Assembly: GCA_022842935.1 (NCBI GenBank)
Contig: JALHOP010000003.1
Span: 248,001-312,000, forward strand
DNA length: 64,000 bases
Source of the DNA: Myxococcota bacterium
GTDB lineage: Bacteria; Myxococcota; XYA12-FULL-58-9; JALHOP01
Direction: 5' to 3'
Of the stretch, positions 25,788-34,741 are shown one piece after another. Made by a program: the position numbers and the translations under genes. Each line of letters starts with the position of its first letter. Positions within the stretch are counted from its first letter, which is position 1. Under the pieces are notes generated by a model that saw only the letters and a list, made by a program, of their open reading frames with translations, did no database searches and was not told the origin of the DNA.

Positions 25788-28250
25788 ATGGGAGGCGCAG
25801 GCCTCGATCTCGACGAGCTGGACGCAGCTCTCGACGGTCTGTCTCACAAGCAGAAGCAAGCCGCCACCAATGGGGAAACGGACGGCGGTGTCGCGCCTAC
25901 CATGTCCGCTGGCGATGGCGACTCTCCAGCCGCTGGTCCGCCAGGGCTGCCGCCGCCGCCGCCGCGCCGACCAACGCGCCGCGCCGCTACCAAAGACGCG
26001 GGCACGCTGCCGACCCAATGGAACGGCCGTACCAACTTCGATGACCTTTTCGTCACCGACACCGCCGCAGTACCGGCTGGACGCGGTGGCCTTGAGGAGA
26101 AGGTCGAGTACTTCCGCGAGAAGCTCAAGCGCTCCGAGGCCAGCACGGCCAGGTTCCGCGAGGCGTGGCAGGTTCGCGACAAGGAGATGGATGTCCTCGA
26201 AGCGCTCATGGAGCAGGAGCGCACCAAGGCCGAGGGCGAGTCCAGCAAGACCACCGAGCTCACACAGAAGCTCGCCGCCCTCGAACAGTTCCTCGACCAG
26301 AAGAAGCGTGAGTTCGAGGCTTATGGCCAGAAGGTGCAGGCTGCCTTTGCTCAGAAGGACCAAGCCGAAAAGGACTTGAAGGCCCAGCTCGCTGGCTTCC
26401 AAGAGAAGCTCGACGCCGAGCTCAGCGAGAAAGACAACGAGATCCGTGGCCTCGCTGGCCAGATCGATGCCCTCACCGGTGAGCTCGAGCAGACCCGCGA
26501 GACCGCCCAGCGCGACCAGTCGAACGCCGGGCGCGAGATCCAGACGCGCGACGAGCGCATCCAGGAGCTCGAGACCAAGCAGGGCGACCTCAGCATCGAG
26601 CTCGAGCACGTTCGCCAAGAGCTGCTCGATACCCGTGACACGCTCGAGCGCGACATTGCGGTTCGCAACGAGGCAATCGACAAGCTCAAGGCGACCATCG
26701 AGACGCAGAAGACCGCGATCATCGAGCGCGATGATCAGATCGACGGCATCTCGAATCAGCTGTCGCAGGCGACCGATGAGGCCACCCGCAACCAGATGGA
26801 GCTCGAAGGCCAGGTCGCCGCCCTCACGACCGAGCTCGACAACCTCCGTGCGTCGAGCGCAGCCGAGCTGTCGCAGGCCAAAGACGACGCGGCGCTGCAG
26901 GTTAGGACGCTCACAGACAAATACGAAGGCGAGCTCACGGCCTTGCGTGAGAAGAGCCAGGGTGAGCTCGAATCACTGCGTGATCAGACCGCGGCCGAGC
27001 TCTCGTCGACCAAAGACGCCTACGAAGGCGAAATGGCGCAGCTCAGGGAGAGCCACGAGAGCGCCATGACGTCGCTTCGTCAGAAGCACGAAGGCGAGCT
27101 CGCGGTGCTCGAGACCAAAAACGAACAGCAGGTCAACGCGCTCGAGGCCAAGCTCGAGCAGACCATCGCGTCGTTCGAGAGCAAACACGCGAGCGAAATC
27201 ACATCGCTCAAGCAGAAGTACGAGACCGAGCTCGGCAACGTCAAAGAGGCTGCCGAGACCGATCTATCGGACGCCCGCAACGAGGCCGCGGCAGAGCGGC
27301 AACAGCTCACCGAGCGCTATGAAGGCGAAAAAGCCGCCATGCGCGAGGAAGCGGATCGCCAGCGGCTCGAGCTTTCGACGAAGCTCGATGAAGAGGTGGG
27401 GGCGCGCGACGCCGCCATCGACAAGCTCAAGAACGCCATCGAGACCCAGCGGGCGGCCATCGCCGAGCGCGACGACAGCATTGCTGGTCTCGAGAATCAG
27501 CTCGCTGAGCTCAAGAAAGAGAGCGACGGCGAGATCGCTGGCAAGCAAGAGCAGATCGAGGCGCTCACCAAAGAGATCGCCACCCGCAACGACGAATACG
27601 CGGCGTTGCAAAGCGAGCGCGATCAGGCTCACGCCGACATTGAGCTGCGCGATCAAGCGATCGCCAAGCTCAAGAGCGCAGTCGAGCAGCAGAAAACCGC
27701 TATCGCAGATCGTGATGCGCAAATCGACCGACTTACGGGCGATCTCGAGGCACTGCGCAGCGACATGACCGAGCTGCGCGCCGAGATGGACACGAAGGTC
27801 GGCGAGATGACACGCGACCTCGAAGGCCGCGACACGCGCATCAGCGAGCTGCAGCAGAAGATCGAGTCGCTCGAGGGGACCTTGTCCGACCGCGAGTCGT
27901 CGATCTCGACCTTGCAGGACGACGTCGCCGGCCAACGCGCACGCGTCAAGGAGCTCAACGGTGAGATCGAGGCCGCGCGCGAGCAAGCCAAAGAGCTCGA
28001 GCAGAGCATGAACGAGACCACGGGCGAGCTCACCAACAGCGTGAAGCTACGCGACGAGGCGATCAGCAAGCTGCGCGCCACCGCCGAGCAGAACAAGGGG
28101 CGCATCGCCGAGCTGGAAGCGCAGCTCGAAGAGGAGCACCAGAAAGCGCTCGATGCCCACGATACCGCCGGCCAAGAGCGTCAGCGGACTGCCGAGATCC
28201 TCGTGCGAACCCGCAAGGCTCTCGAGGTAGCGCAGAAGCTACTCAGCTGA
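25788..28250 (+). CDS. Long coiled-coil protein with internal repeats
   Basis: The 820-residue product has a Pro/Arg-rich, probably disordered first 85 residues and then almost unbroken heptad helix to the end. One unit recurs four times with decay, at about residues 294, 541, 621 and 757 (AIDKLKATIETQKTAIIERD, AIDKLKNAIETQRAAIAERD, AIAKLKSAVEQQKTAIADRD, AISKLRATAEQNKGRIAELE). Between 375 and 525 a second series built on YEGE and LRxKHEGEL is present. There is no signal peptide, membrane helix or ATPase motif, so it is a structural, filament-like or scaffold protein rather than an SMC. In myxobacteria, coiled-coil proteins of this sort act in motility and polarity, but no such role is shown here. 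It has its own strong promoter. Confidence 0.8.
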   Translation: MGGAGLDLDELDAALDGLSHKQKQAATNGETDGGVAPTMSAGDGDSPAAGPPGLPPPPPRRPTRRAATKDAGTLPTQWNGRTNFDDLFVTDTAAVPAGRGGLEEKVEYFREKLKRSEASTARFREAWQVRDKEMDVLEALMEQERTKAEGESSKTTELTQKLAALEQFLDQKKREFEAYGQKVQAAFAQKDQAEKDLKAQLAGFQEKLDAELSEKDNEIRGLAGQIDALTGELEQTRETAQRDQSNAGREIQTRDERIQELETKQGDLSIELEHVRQELLDTRDTLERDIAVRNEAIDKLKATIETQKTAIIERDDQIDGISNQLSQATDEATRNQMELEGQVAALTTELDNLRASSAAELSQAKDDAALQVRTLTDKYEGELTALREKSQGELESLRDQTAAELSSTKDAYEGEMAQLRESHESAMTSLRQKHEGELAVLETKNEQQVNALEAKLEQTIASFESKHASEITSLKQKYETELGNVKEAAETDLSDARNEAAAERQQLTERYEGEKAAMREEADRQRLELSTKLDEEVGARDAAIDKLKNAIETQRAAIAERDDSIAGLENQLAELKKESDGEIAGKQEQIEALTKEIATRNDEYAALQSERDQAHADIELRDQAIAKLKSAVEQQKTAIADRDAQIDRLTGDLEALRSDMTELRAEMDTKVGEMTRDLEGRDTRISELQQKIESLEGTLSDRESSISTLQDDVAGQRARVKELNGEIEAAREQAKELEQSMNETTGELTNSVKLRDEAISKLRATAEQNKGRIAELEAQLEEEHQKALDAHDTAGQERQRTAEILVRTRKALEVAQKLLS

Positions 28251-28688
28251 CGCGGGCCTCTCGGGAGGCGGGGGTTGTGCCGCGTCTTCCGCTTTCAGGG
28301 CGGCTTGTCGCGCGCGTACCTTATTGGCGTAAGCGTGCACGCCAAGCGCAGCCATCGGGAGGCCCAGGGTGCCCGCGGTCGGCAACCAGGTGAGATGCCT
28401 GTAGAGGTTCGTGGGGCCTGTGCCCAAGGCCATCTCGACGCCGGTCACCACGGCGACCACCGCTAGAGGGACCACGGTCCCAAGGACGAAGGCTAATGGG
28501 CCGAGGTCGATGTAGGGCTTCACGACCCTGTCGTCGAAGCGGACGATGAGCGGGGTGGTCGGCTGGGTGTTTTTCGCCGGCACGACGGGCACGGGGAGCT
28601 TCGCCCCCTCTGTGCCCAGGATGTCCGCCATGGACAGCGCTGATGCCACGGGCACGACAGTCGTTGGTATTTGAAGCGCGGATTTCAT
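28239..28688 (-). CDS. Small membrane protein, paralogue of its upstream neighbour
   Basis: From ATG 28688 the product is 149 residues. Residues 1-60 are Pro/Val-rich. Two hydrophobic segments follow: LGPLAFVLGTVVPLAVVAVVTG (about 68-90) and LPTAGTLGLPMAALGVHAYA (about 105-125), then a basic tail (VRARQAALK). The preceding gene encodes a protein of the same plan with shared positions (D..V..P...LG.L.FV.G and G..GLP.A, VRAR), so they are tandem duplicates. The family is not recognised. The gene lies eight bases after its partner's stop and its 3' end overlaps the coiled-coil gene by 12 bp. Confidence 0.6.
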   Translation of the reverse strand: MKSALQIPTTVVPVASALSMADILGTEGAKLPVPVVPAKNTQPTTPLIVRFDDRVVKPYIDLGPLAFVLGTVVPLAVVAVVTGVEMALGTGPTNLYRHLTWLPTAGTLGLPMAALGVHAYANKVRARQAALKAEDAAQPPPPERPASAE

Positions 28689-28696
28689 GGTTTCCA

Positions 28697-29149
28697 CTAG
28701 CGGCCGGATGGCAAAACGATTCGCCCCGCAGCCCTGAAACGGGCGCGTACGACCTCCGCCCGCATGCGGATGAAGACCATGGCGGCCGGGAGGCCGATCA
28801 CCCCCACGGGCAGCGCCGCCTCGATGGCATCGTAGAACGGCTGGCCGTTGTAGCCACCAAGAGAAGCGATCGATCCGGCCGCAGCGCATACGCCCGCGGC
28901 GAACGCCGCGCCCGCCACGAAGAGCAACGGGGCGCCCAGATTGAAGAGCGGCTGGAGCTTTCGATCGACCCGGAGAGTGAAATCGCCCAAGAACGTGCCT
29001 GGAACCGGCGGCTCGACGGCAGGCTTATGCACCACCTTGACCACTTCGAGGGGTGCGGTCACCGCAACGACCGGCGACAGCAGTGGCGGCTTTGGCGCCA
29101 GGCCGACAGGCGGCGACTTTTGAGGCGCAGGCTGGCCGATATCGAACAT
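28697..29149 (-). CDS. Small membrane protein, paralogue of its downstream neighbour
   Basis: ATG 29149 gives 150 residues, matching the 149 of its tandem partner; an upstream GTG 29215 is possible. The first 60 residues are Pro/Val-rich, then come two hydrophobic segments (LGAPLLFVAGAAFAAGVCAA and LPVGVIGLPAAMVFIRMR) and a basic VRARFRAAG tail. It is expected in the inner membrane. It lies 78 bp downstream of the histidine kinase gene, so kinase and pair may be one transcript. No function is assigned. Confidence 0.6.
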   Translation of the reverse strand: MFDIGQPAPQKSPPVGLAPKPPLLSPVVAVTAPLEVVKVVHKPAVEPPVPGTFLGDFTLRVDRKLQPLFNLGAPLLFVAGAAFAAGVCAAAGSIASLGGYNGQPFYDAIEAALPVGVIGLPAAMVFIRMRAEVVRARFRAAGRIVLPSGR

Positions 29150-29227
29150 CGGCCTCAGTATCGGCAGAATCGCGCTGCTATCTCCGGTTCTTTTCCTGTC
29201 CGCGCGGCACACCACCGCATATGGGCT

Positions 29228-31093
29228 TCAGGCGTGACTAGGCCGTGCAATTGCCGCTATCAAGGCATCCGCGGTGAACGGCTTGGTCAGCACGAAATCG
29301 ACCCCACGCGCCTTGAGCTCGACGTCCGGCGCCCCGAGCGGCCAGCCCGTGATGAGGCCGATGACGATGGTCGGGTGGGTCTCGCGGACGCGCCGGGCGA
29401 GCTTCCAGCCGCTCGTGCCCCGCAGGTCGAGGTCCGTGACTAGCACATCGCATCGGTTGCCCGCGAGCCATGCAAGCGCGTCCTCGATGTTACTCGCGAG
29501 GCCAACGTGGTGCCCCTGTTCGCCCAGAAGGTCGCGCAAGAGATCGGCGACGTTCGGATCGTCATCGACGACCAGCACGTGCAGGTGCGCGGGTTGGCTC
29601 TCGAGCGGCGGAGCGGCGGCGAGTTGCGCTGGCGGAGCGAACACCATGCGAAAGCGGGAGCCGTGGCCCTGGCTGCTGTCCACCTCGAGATGCGCGTCGT
29701 GGCGCCGCAAGATGCCCTGGCTGACCGATAGACCAAGGCCTGTGCCGTGTTCGCCCTTGGTGCTGAAGAATGGCTCGAAGATACGCTTCTGGAGCTCGGG
29801 TGGCATGCCCGGGCCGTCGTCCTCGACGATGACGGTGGCCGCGCCGCGCTCCTGGCAAGTGCAGATACGGATGTTGCCACGCTCGCCCACGGCGTCGAAC
29901 GCATTCGACACCAGGTTCATGATCACTTCGCGCAGCTCAGCAGCGTTTCCGCGCACGGGTAGGGTCGGCTGCACGTCGAGCTCGACCTTGACCGCGCCAT
30001 GCGCACGGCTACGCACCAGCTCGAAGGCCGTCCGTGCGAGGAGGCCGAGGTCGCAGTCGGTCCACGTCGTATCGTGTGAGGGGCGTGTGAACTCACGGAT
30101 GCGCTTTACTGTCTCGACAGCGTCCTTAGCCGCGGCTTCGATGACCGCGATGTCCGCCTCAGCGGATTCGCCGCGATCGATGTGCGTGCGCGCCATGGTG
30201 ATGCGGCCGAGAATGGCCTCGAGGGCATTGTTGAAGTCGTGCGCGACGCCTGCAGCCAACTCTCCCAGAGCTCTCAAGCGTTCGATGTGAGCGGCGCGTT
30301 GGCGCGAACGCTCGATCTCGCCCTGCAACTCCCGCACGGCGGTGACGTCACGCGCGACGCCTACCACCGCGCGACGTCCATCGAGGGTTGAGGTGCGGCA
30401 GGCGATCTCGAAACGGACCTGACGGCCATCACGTGCCATGAGTACGGTTTCGAAGACGTCGCGCGCACCCGCGCTCATGGCGATACGGCCGAGTGCGTCG
30501 TGCGCCGCAGCACGGCTGCCCTCGGCGACCAAGCTTGCGAAGTCGCGAAGCTCGCCCGCTTCGTAGCCTAGTGCAACCGCGAAGGCGCTGTTGACGTATT
30601 GAAACATGCCATCGACGAGCACCATGATGCCGTCGCTCGAGGCTTCGAGAATCGCATGAAAGTGCCGCTGCGTTTCTTCGAGCTTGCGGTCGAGAGCAGG
30701 GCGACGACTGGCCGCGTTGATCGCTTCACGGATGGCGTGGCCGCGATGCGGCGAGCGGGGCAAGTAAGCGCGAGCGCCTGCAGTGATGATGGCGTGCTGA
30801 GCCGCAGTGTCGACCTGTTCGTCGAGCACCAGGGTTGGAGTACCGGCGAGGGGGCCGGTCGTGAGGAGATTTTCGACGCCGCTGAAGCTGTACCGATCGA
30901 TGATCACGATGTCAGGAGTCACGCGCGCCAGGTGAGCATCCAACCGTCCGCGATCGTGGAGGACATGGATTTCGACGGGGTTGTCCGCGATAGCGAGTGC
31001 GCTCGCCACTTCTTCGATGACTTCGCGGCTACTCGCTAGCAAGAACACTAGCGACGTTGGCCGCGTCTGCGCCGGTACCGCGCTGCGCGACAT
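29228..31093 (-). CDS. PAS-containing hybrid sensor histidine kinase
   Basis: This soluble 621-residue kinase has a degenerate receiver-like domain at about 12-130 (DIVIIDRYSF keeps an Asp, but the usual Lys is Arg in AYLPRSP). A PAS domain at about 137-255, a short coiled coil and a HisKA domain follow, with the phosphoacceptor in LAAGVAHDFNNALEAI (His285). The HATPase domain has N-box NLVSNAFDAV, G1 EDDGPGMP and G2 GTGLGLS. A C-terminal receiver has VLVVDDD, phospho-Asp554 in VTDLDLRG and Lys604 in LTKPF. It has no membrane segment, so it senses a cytoplasmic signal through PAS. No separate response regulator is nearby. It diverges from glpK. Confidence 0.9.
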   Translation of the reverse strand: MSRSAVPAQTRPTSLVFLLASSREVIEEVASALAIADNPVEIHVLHDRGRLDAHLARVTPDIVIIDRYSFSGVENLLTTGPLAGTPTLVLDEQVDTAAQHAIITAGARAYLPRSPHRGHAIREAINAASRRPALDRKLEETQRHFHAILEASSDGIMVLVDGMFQYVNSAFAVALGYEAGELRDFASLVAEGSRAAAHDALGRIAMSAGARDVFETVLMARDGRQVRFEIACRTSTLDGRRAVVGVARDVTAVRELQGEIERSRQRAAHIERLRALGELAAGVAHDFNNALEAILGRITMARTHIDRGESAEADIAVIEAAAKDAVETVKRIREFTRPSHDTTWTDCDLGLLARTAFELVRSRAHGAVKVELDVQPTLPVRGNAAELREVIMNLVSNAFDAVGERGNIRICTCQERGAATVIVEDDGPGMPPELQKRIFEPFFSTKGEHGTGLGLSVSQGILRRHDAHLEVDSSQGHGSRFRMVFAPPAQLAAAPPLESQPAHLHVLVVDDDPNVADLLRDLLGEQGHHVGLASNIEDALAWLAGNRCDVLVTDLDLRGTSGWKLARRVRETHPTIVIGLITGWPLGAPDVELKARGVDFVLTKPFTADALIAAIARPSHA

Positions 31094-31112
31094 AATTGGG
31101 ATGCTACGGGGA

Positions 31113-31130
31113 TTGCTCGCGAAAGAGCAA
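31113..31130. promoter_or_regulatory. Inverted repeat between kinase and glpK
   Basis: TTGCTC and GAGCAA, six bases apart, form a perfect inverted repeat in the 84-bp divergent region. The left arm could also serve as a -35 (TTGCTC) with TAGACC 18 bp further on for glpK, so a regulator bound here would cover that promoter. Confidence 0.35.
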
Positions 31131-31177
31131 GGGTAGTAGACCTGTCTCGCCTGGCGCTGCGGACGAGAGAAGATCTC

Positions 31178-32665
31178 ATGGCCAAGATGGTCTTAGCGAT
31201 AGATCAGGGAACCACCGGTTCCACCGTCCTGGCGGTGGCAATCGACGGGACGGCAACGCGCGTCGTGGCGCGAGGCTACGCCGAGCTACCCCAGCACTTC
31301 CCCCAGCCCGGCTGGGTCGAACACGATCTGGGTGAGATTTGGACCGCTACGGCGACCGCGATCACCCAAGCGCTCACCAAGGCCGGCATCCATGGTCGCG
31401 ACATTGCGTGCGTTGGTATCACCAACCAGCGCGAAACGACCGGGCTATGGGATGCCTCGGGCCGGCCCTGCGGTCGTGCCATCGTCTGGCAGGACCGGCG
31501 CACCGCCGACCGCTGCGCCGAGCTCAAGCGGCAGGGTCACGAAGAGCAGGTGCGCGCCCGCACGGGGCTCCTCATCGACCCCTATTTCTCCGGCACCAAG
31601 CTCGCCTGGATGCTCGAGCACGATGCTGGGCTCGCGGCACGTGCGGCCAAGGGCGAGCTGCGGTTCGGCACCATGGATAGCTGGTTAATCTGGAAACTCA
31701 CCGATGGTGCCGAGCACGTCACCGACGTGACCAACGCCTCGCGCACACTCCTGTTCGACATCCATACCCGGGCCTTTGCAGACGACCTCCTGACCCTACT
31801 CGGTGGCATCCCCCGTTCGTTGCTGCCCCGGGTTGTCGCTTCGGCGGGGCAGGTTGGGGTGACGCGGGGACTCGACGTGTTGCCGGACGGTATTCCCATC
31901 ACGGGTATCGCGGGCGACCAGCACGCTGCGCTCTTCGGGCAGGCATGTTTCGACGTCGGCATGGCCAAGTGCACCTACGGCACCGGGGCGTTCGCACTGG
32001 TCAACATCGGCGACAAACCGATCGTCTCGAGCCGTGGTTTGCTCACGACCATCGCCTGGCAGATCGGCGATCGTGTGACCTACGCCCTCGAGGGGAGCGT
32101 CTTCATCGCTGGGGCTGCAGTGCAATGGCTTCGCGACGGGCTGCAGCTCATCGACAGCAGCGCCGAGGTCGAAGCACTTGCGGCGCAGGCACCCGACAAC
32201 GGCGGTGTCACCGTGGTGCCAGCCCTATCGGGCCTCGGCGCGCCCCACTGGCGACCTGAGGCGCGCGGCATCATGACCGGCCTTACGCGCGGAACGACCA
32301 AGGCGCATATCGCGCGCGCGACGCTCGAGGGTATCGCTTTGCAGGTGTACGATTTGTTGGGCGCCATGCGCGGCGATGCGAAGCGCCCGATTTCGGTGTT
32401 GCGGGTCGACGGTGGCGCTGCTGCAAACGACCTGCTCATGCAATTCCAAGCCGACCTCTTGGGCGTCCCGTTGCACCGGCCGACGGTGCTCGATACCACC
32501 GCGCTCGGTGCGGCTTACCTTGCCGCCATCGGCGCTGGCTTACTCGCGGGTCCAACGGACGTCACGCGGGTTTGGGCTATCGACAAGACCTACGAGCCTC
32601 GGCCACACGATGCCGCGCTCGCGACCACGATCTCCAACTGGCAAGCCGCGGTCGCCAAAGCTTGA
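31178..32665 (+). CDS. glpK: Glycerol kinase
   Basis: This 495-residue FGGY-family kinase phosphorylates glycerol with ATP to sn-glycerol 3-phosphate, the entry to glycerol catabolism and phospholipid synthesis. The sequence holds the N-terminal phosphate loop LAIDQGTTGSTVLAV, the glycerol-binding ITNQRETTGLWD and IVWQDRRT, GDQHAALFGQACF and the late signature LEGIALQVYDLL, with VDGGAAANDLLMQFQADLLG. The length is full. A GAGAAG lies before ATG 31178. There is no glpF or glpD alongside; the next gene, a deoxynucleoside kinase, starts within its stop (TTGA). Confidence 0.95.
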   Translation: MAKMVLAIDQGTTGSTVLAVAIDGTATRVVARGYAELPQHFPQPGWVEHDLGEIWTATATAITQALTKAGIHGRDIACVGITNQRETTGLWDASGRPCGRAIVWQDRRTADRCAELKRQGHEEQVRARTGLLIDPYFSGTKLAWMLEHDAGLAARAAKGELRFGTMDSWLIWKLTDGAEHVTDVTNASRTLLFDIHTRAFADDLLTLLGGIPRSLLPRVVASAGQVGVTRGLDVLPDGIPITGIAGDQHAALFGQACFDVGMAKCTYGTGAFALVNIGDKPIVSSRGLLTTIAWQIGDRVTYALEGSVFIAGAAVQWLRDGLQLIDSSAEVEALAAQAPDNGGVTVVPALSGLGAPHWRPEARGIMTGLTRGTTKAHIARATLEGIALQVYDLLGAMRGDAKRPISVLRVDGGAAANDLLMQFQADLLGVPLHRPTVLDTTALGAAYLAAIGAGLLAGPTDVTRVWAIDKTYEPRPHDAALATTISNWQAAVAKA

Positions 32666-33285
32666 GCACTCCACGCTACATCGCGGTTGCCGGCAACATC
32701 GGCTGCGGCAAGAGCACGCTGGTCGACTTCATCTGTCGCCAGTATGGCGTGCAGCCCTTCTTCGAGCCCAACGCCGAGAATCCGTACATCGTCGACTTCT
32801 ACCGCGACATGAAGAGGTGGGGATTTCACTCGCAGATCTACTTCCTCACCCACAAGTTCCGCATTCATCAGCACCTCGAGCTCGAGCGTGGTCAGCGCAC
32901 CGTGGTGCAAGACCGCACGATTTACGAAGACGCCGAGATCTTCGCTGCGAACCTGTTCCGTCGCCGTCTCATCAACAAGCGCGACTGGCAGATGTACCGC
33001 GAGCTCTACGCCACCATTCTCACGTCGCTCAAACCGCCCGATCTCATGATTTACTTGAAGGCCTCGCTGCGTACGATCAACAAGCGCATCAAGCTGCGCG
33101 GCCGGCCCGAAGAGCAGAGCATACCAGCCAGCTACTTGAAGGCTCTGAACGAGCTCTACGACGCTTGGTTCAAGGAATACAAACGTTCACCAGTGATCGT
33201 GCTCGAGACCGACAAGCTCGACTATTTGAGCGATCTCGTTCATCGCATCGACGTGTTGAAGACCATCGAGAAGCACATCCGCTAA
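32662..33285 (+). CDS. Deoxynucleoside kinase
   Basis: The start is TTG 32662, overlapping the glpK stop; the 207-residue length fits the dNK family. The P-loop is AVAGNIGCGKST at about residues 8-19. The family ERS/DRT motif is seen as VVQDRTIYEDAEIFA, and the lid region as INKRIKLRGRPEEQSIP. These enzymes phosphorylate deoxyadenosine, deoxyguanosine or deoxycytidine for dNTP salvage. Which base is used cannot be told from sequence. An unrelated lipoprotein gene follows after 14 bases. Confidence 0.88.
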   Translation: MSTPRYIAVAGNIGCGKSTLVDFICRQYGVQPFFEPNAENPYIVDFYRDMKRWGFHSQIYFLTHKFRIHQHLELERGQRTVVQDRTIYEDAEIFAANLFRRRLINKRDWQMYRELYATILTSLKPPDLMIYLKASLRTINKRIKLRGRPEEQSIPASYLKALNELYDAWFKEYKRSPVIVLETDKLDYLSDLVHRIDVLKTIEKHIR

Positions 33286-33299
33286 AACGGAGAATGTCC

Positions 33300-33842
33300 A
33301 TGAAGAAGATCGTGATGGCGGCCTGGCTCCTGACAGCTTGCGAGTCGGCTCCGACAAAACCGGTCGATGCTTCGGCCGCGACCATCGCTTTCGAGGCGAA
33401 CGGTACCGCCGCGGCGACGGCCCCGTCCGGCGAGGATACCTTCCCTGCAGCGGCGAGTTACGTCGAGCCGACTGGTAGCCTGACCATCGTCATGCACGGC
33501 GCCGTGGCGCCCGACACGAGGCGCCAACAGTTTTCGATCAGCATCAACGGATTTCGTGGTGGCACTGGGAAGTACCCCGTCGTCTCTGCCGCTTTCGCGC
33601 GCAAGGACGACGCCGGCCGTGAGTTTGGCTACCAGGCAAAGGCCGAGGAGCTGAAGGTCCAGATCACCGATTTCGAGATCCACGACATCGCCGGCTCGCC
33701 GTTACGCGAGGGGACGATCTCGGGGACGTTCGAGGGCGAGATGGCCTATCTGCACCCCAGAAAAGAGGGCAATCCCTACACCGAGCCGCTCAAGATCACG
33801 AACGGCAGGTTCACCAACGTCAAGGTCAGTGGCATGAAATAA
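33300..33842 (+). CDS. Small lipoprotein of unknown function
   Basis: ATG 33300 is chosen over ATG 33294 because GGAG sits seven bases before it and only one base before the other. The 180-residue product has a short lipoprotein signal (MKKIVMAAWLLTAC, Cys14), an Ala/Thr-rich linker and a beta-rich domain with SLTIVMHGAVAP and EGTISGTFEGEMAYL. The strands suggest a small beta-barrel or calycin-like fold, which I cannot name. It is probably co-transcribed with the nucleoside kinase. Confidence 0.75.
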   Translation: MKKIVMAAWLLTACESAPTKPVDASAATIAFEANGTAAATAPSGEDTFPAAASYVEPTGSLTIVMHGAVAPDTRRQQFSISINGFRGGTGKYPVVSAAFARKDDAGREFGYQAKAEELKVQITDFEIHDIAGSPLREGTISGTFEGEMAYLHPRKEGNPYTEPLKITNGRFTNVKVSGMK

Positions 33843-33894
33843 GCGGTTGGGCCGCCTGTGCTTTCCGGCGGCCACTGTCCGCTTTAGCGGCTGG

Positions 33895-34629
33895 CTAGAG
33901 CTCGACAGGCAGTCTGTCGTCGAGCTCGATTCCCTTGCGAGCCACCTTGGCGCGGTAGCACACGGGCTCGACGCCGCGCGCGAACGCGTCACGCATCGCC
34001 TGAGCGAGCTCAGCGTCGATGTGATCAGCGGGTCGGAAGCGCTCGACATCGCCGCGTTGCGCGACGAAGAAGATCATGGCGCGGCAACCCTCGCGAACGA
34101 GATCGGTGAGCTCGTCCATGTGCACGGCGCCCTCGGGCATGACCGCGTCAGGATAGAACGCGGTGCCGTCCTGGCCGAGCGTCACGTTGACGACCTCGAT
34201 GTAGCACGAGCGTAGGCCGTTGCCTTCGAGCAAAAGATCGATGCGGTTGTCGCGCCCGTAGCGCGCGTCACGACGGATCTGCGCGTAGCCCGCGAGCTCG
34301 CCGATCTTGCCGGCCATGATCGCCTCATAGACGACGGCTGCCGGACGGCCCGTGTGGATGCCGACAGGCGTACGGCCCGAGTAGATGATCTCGAGCTGGT
34401 GCTTGAAGCGCCGACGCGGATCGTTGTGTGAGGAGATGAGCACTTTGCTGCCGGGCTCGGAGCATCCCATCATGCTGCCTGGATGCGCGCAGTGGACGGA
34501 AACTTCTTCGCCACTTGGGAGACGAACATCGGCGACGAAACGCTTCTGGCGGCGGACCAACGTAGCTTCGATAAGCGGCTGCTCGAAACGCACTTTCGGA
34601 CCCTCCAAACACGTACGCAGCGCGAGCAT
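33895..34629 (-). CDS. sfsA: SfsA family protein
   Basis: The 244-residue product carries the SfsA signatures. An N-terminal OB-like part (EATLVRRQKRFVADVRLPSG, VHCAHPGSMMGC) is followed by a PD-(D/E)XK-like core (SRTPVGIHTGRP-type stretch, RIDLLLEG, CYIEVVNVTL, AVMPEGAVHMDELTDLV). SfsA was named for sugar fermentation stimulation and is predicted to bind DNA and act as a nuclease. The usual 'PNTGSM' reads 'AHPGSM' here. The enzyme-like residues (Asp in RIDLL, Glu in YIEV) are kept. It stands alone and convergent to the lipoprotein. Confidence 0.9.
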   Translation of the reverse strand: MLALRTCLEGPKVRFEQPLIEATLVRRQKRFVADVRLPSGEEVSVHCAHPGSMMGCSEPGSKVLISSHNDPRRRFKHQLEIIYSGRTPVGIHTGRPAAVVYEAIMAGKIGELAGYAQIRRDARYGRDNRIDLLLEGNGLRSCYIEVVNVTLGQDGTAFYPDAVMPEGAVHMDELTDLVREGCRAMIFFVAQRGDVERFRPADHIDAELAQAMRDAFARGVEPVCYRAKVARKGIELDDRLPVEL

Positions 34630-34706
34630 TCGCGCGGCCGGGGGACGTAATCAGATTCGATCTCGAAAAGGCAAGGGAAGACCGTCGCCTATAGCGTCCG
34701 ATGTCA

Positions 34707-34735
34707 TTGACGATCGCGCTCCGTGCCGTTAGCCT
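34707..34735 (+). promoter_or_regulatory. Sigma70-type promoter giving a leaderless transcript
   Basis: TTGACG (34707-34712), 17-bp spacer, TAGCCT (34730-34735). A start seven bases after the -10 falls on the ATG at 34742, so the mRNA of the exported protein would be leaderless. No ribosome site precedes that ATG, in agreement. Confidence 0.55.
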
Positions 34736-34741
34736 TCCCCT

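Noticed and set aside
33300-33842. Much longer frame (from 32376) for this lipoprotein
   Set aside because: The upstream part overlaps glpK and the deoxynucleoside kinase; the ATG at 33300 has the ribosome site and a lipoprotein signal.
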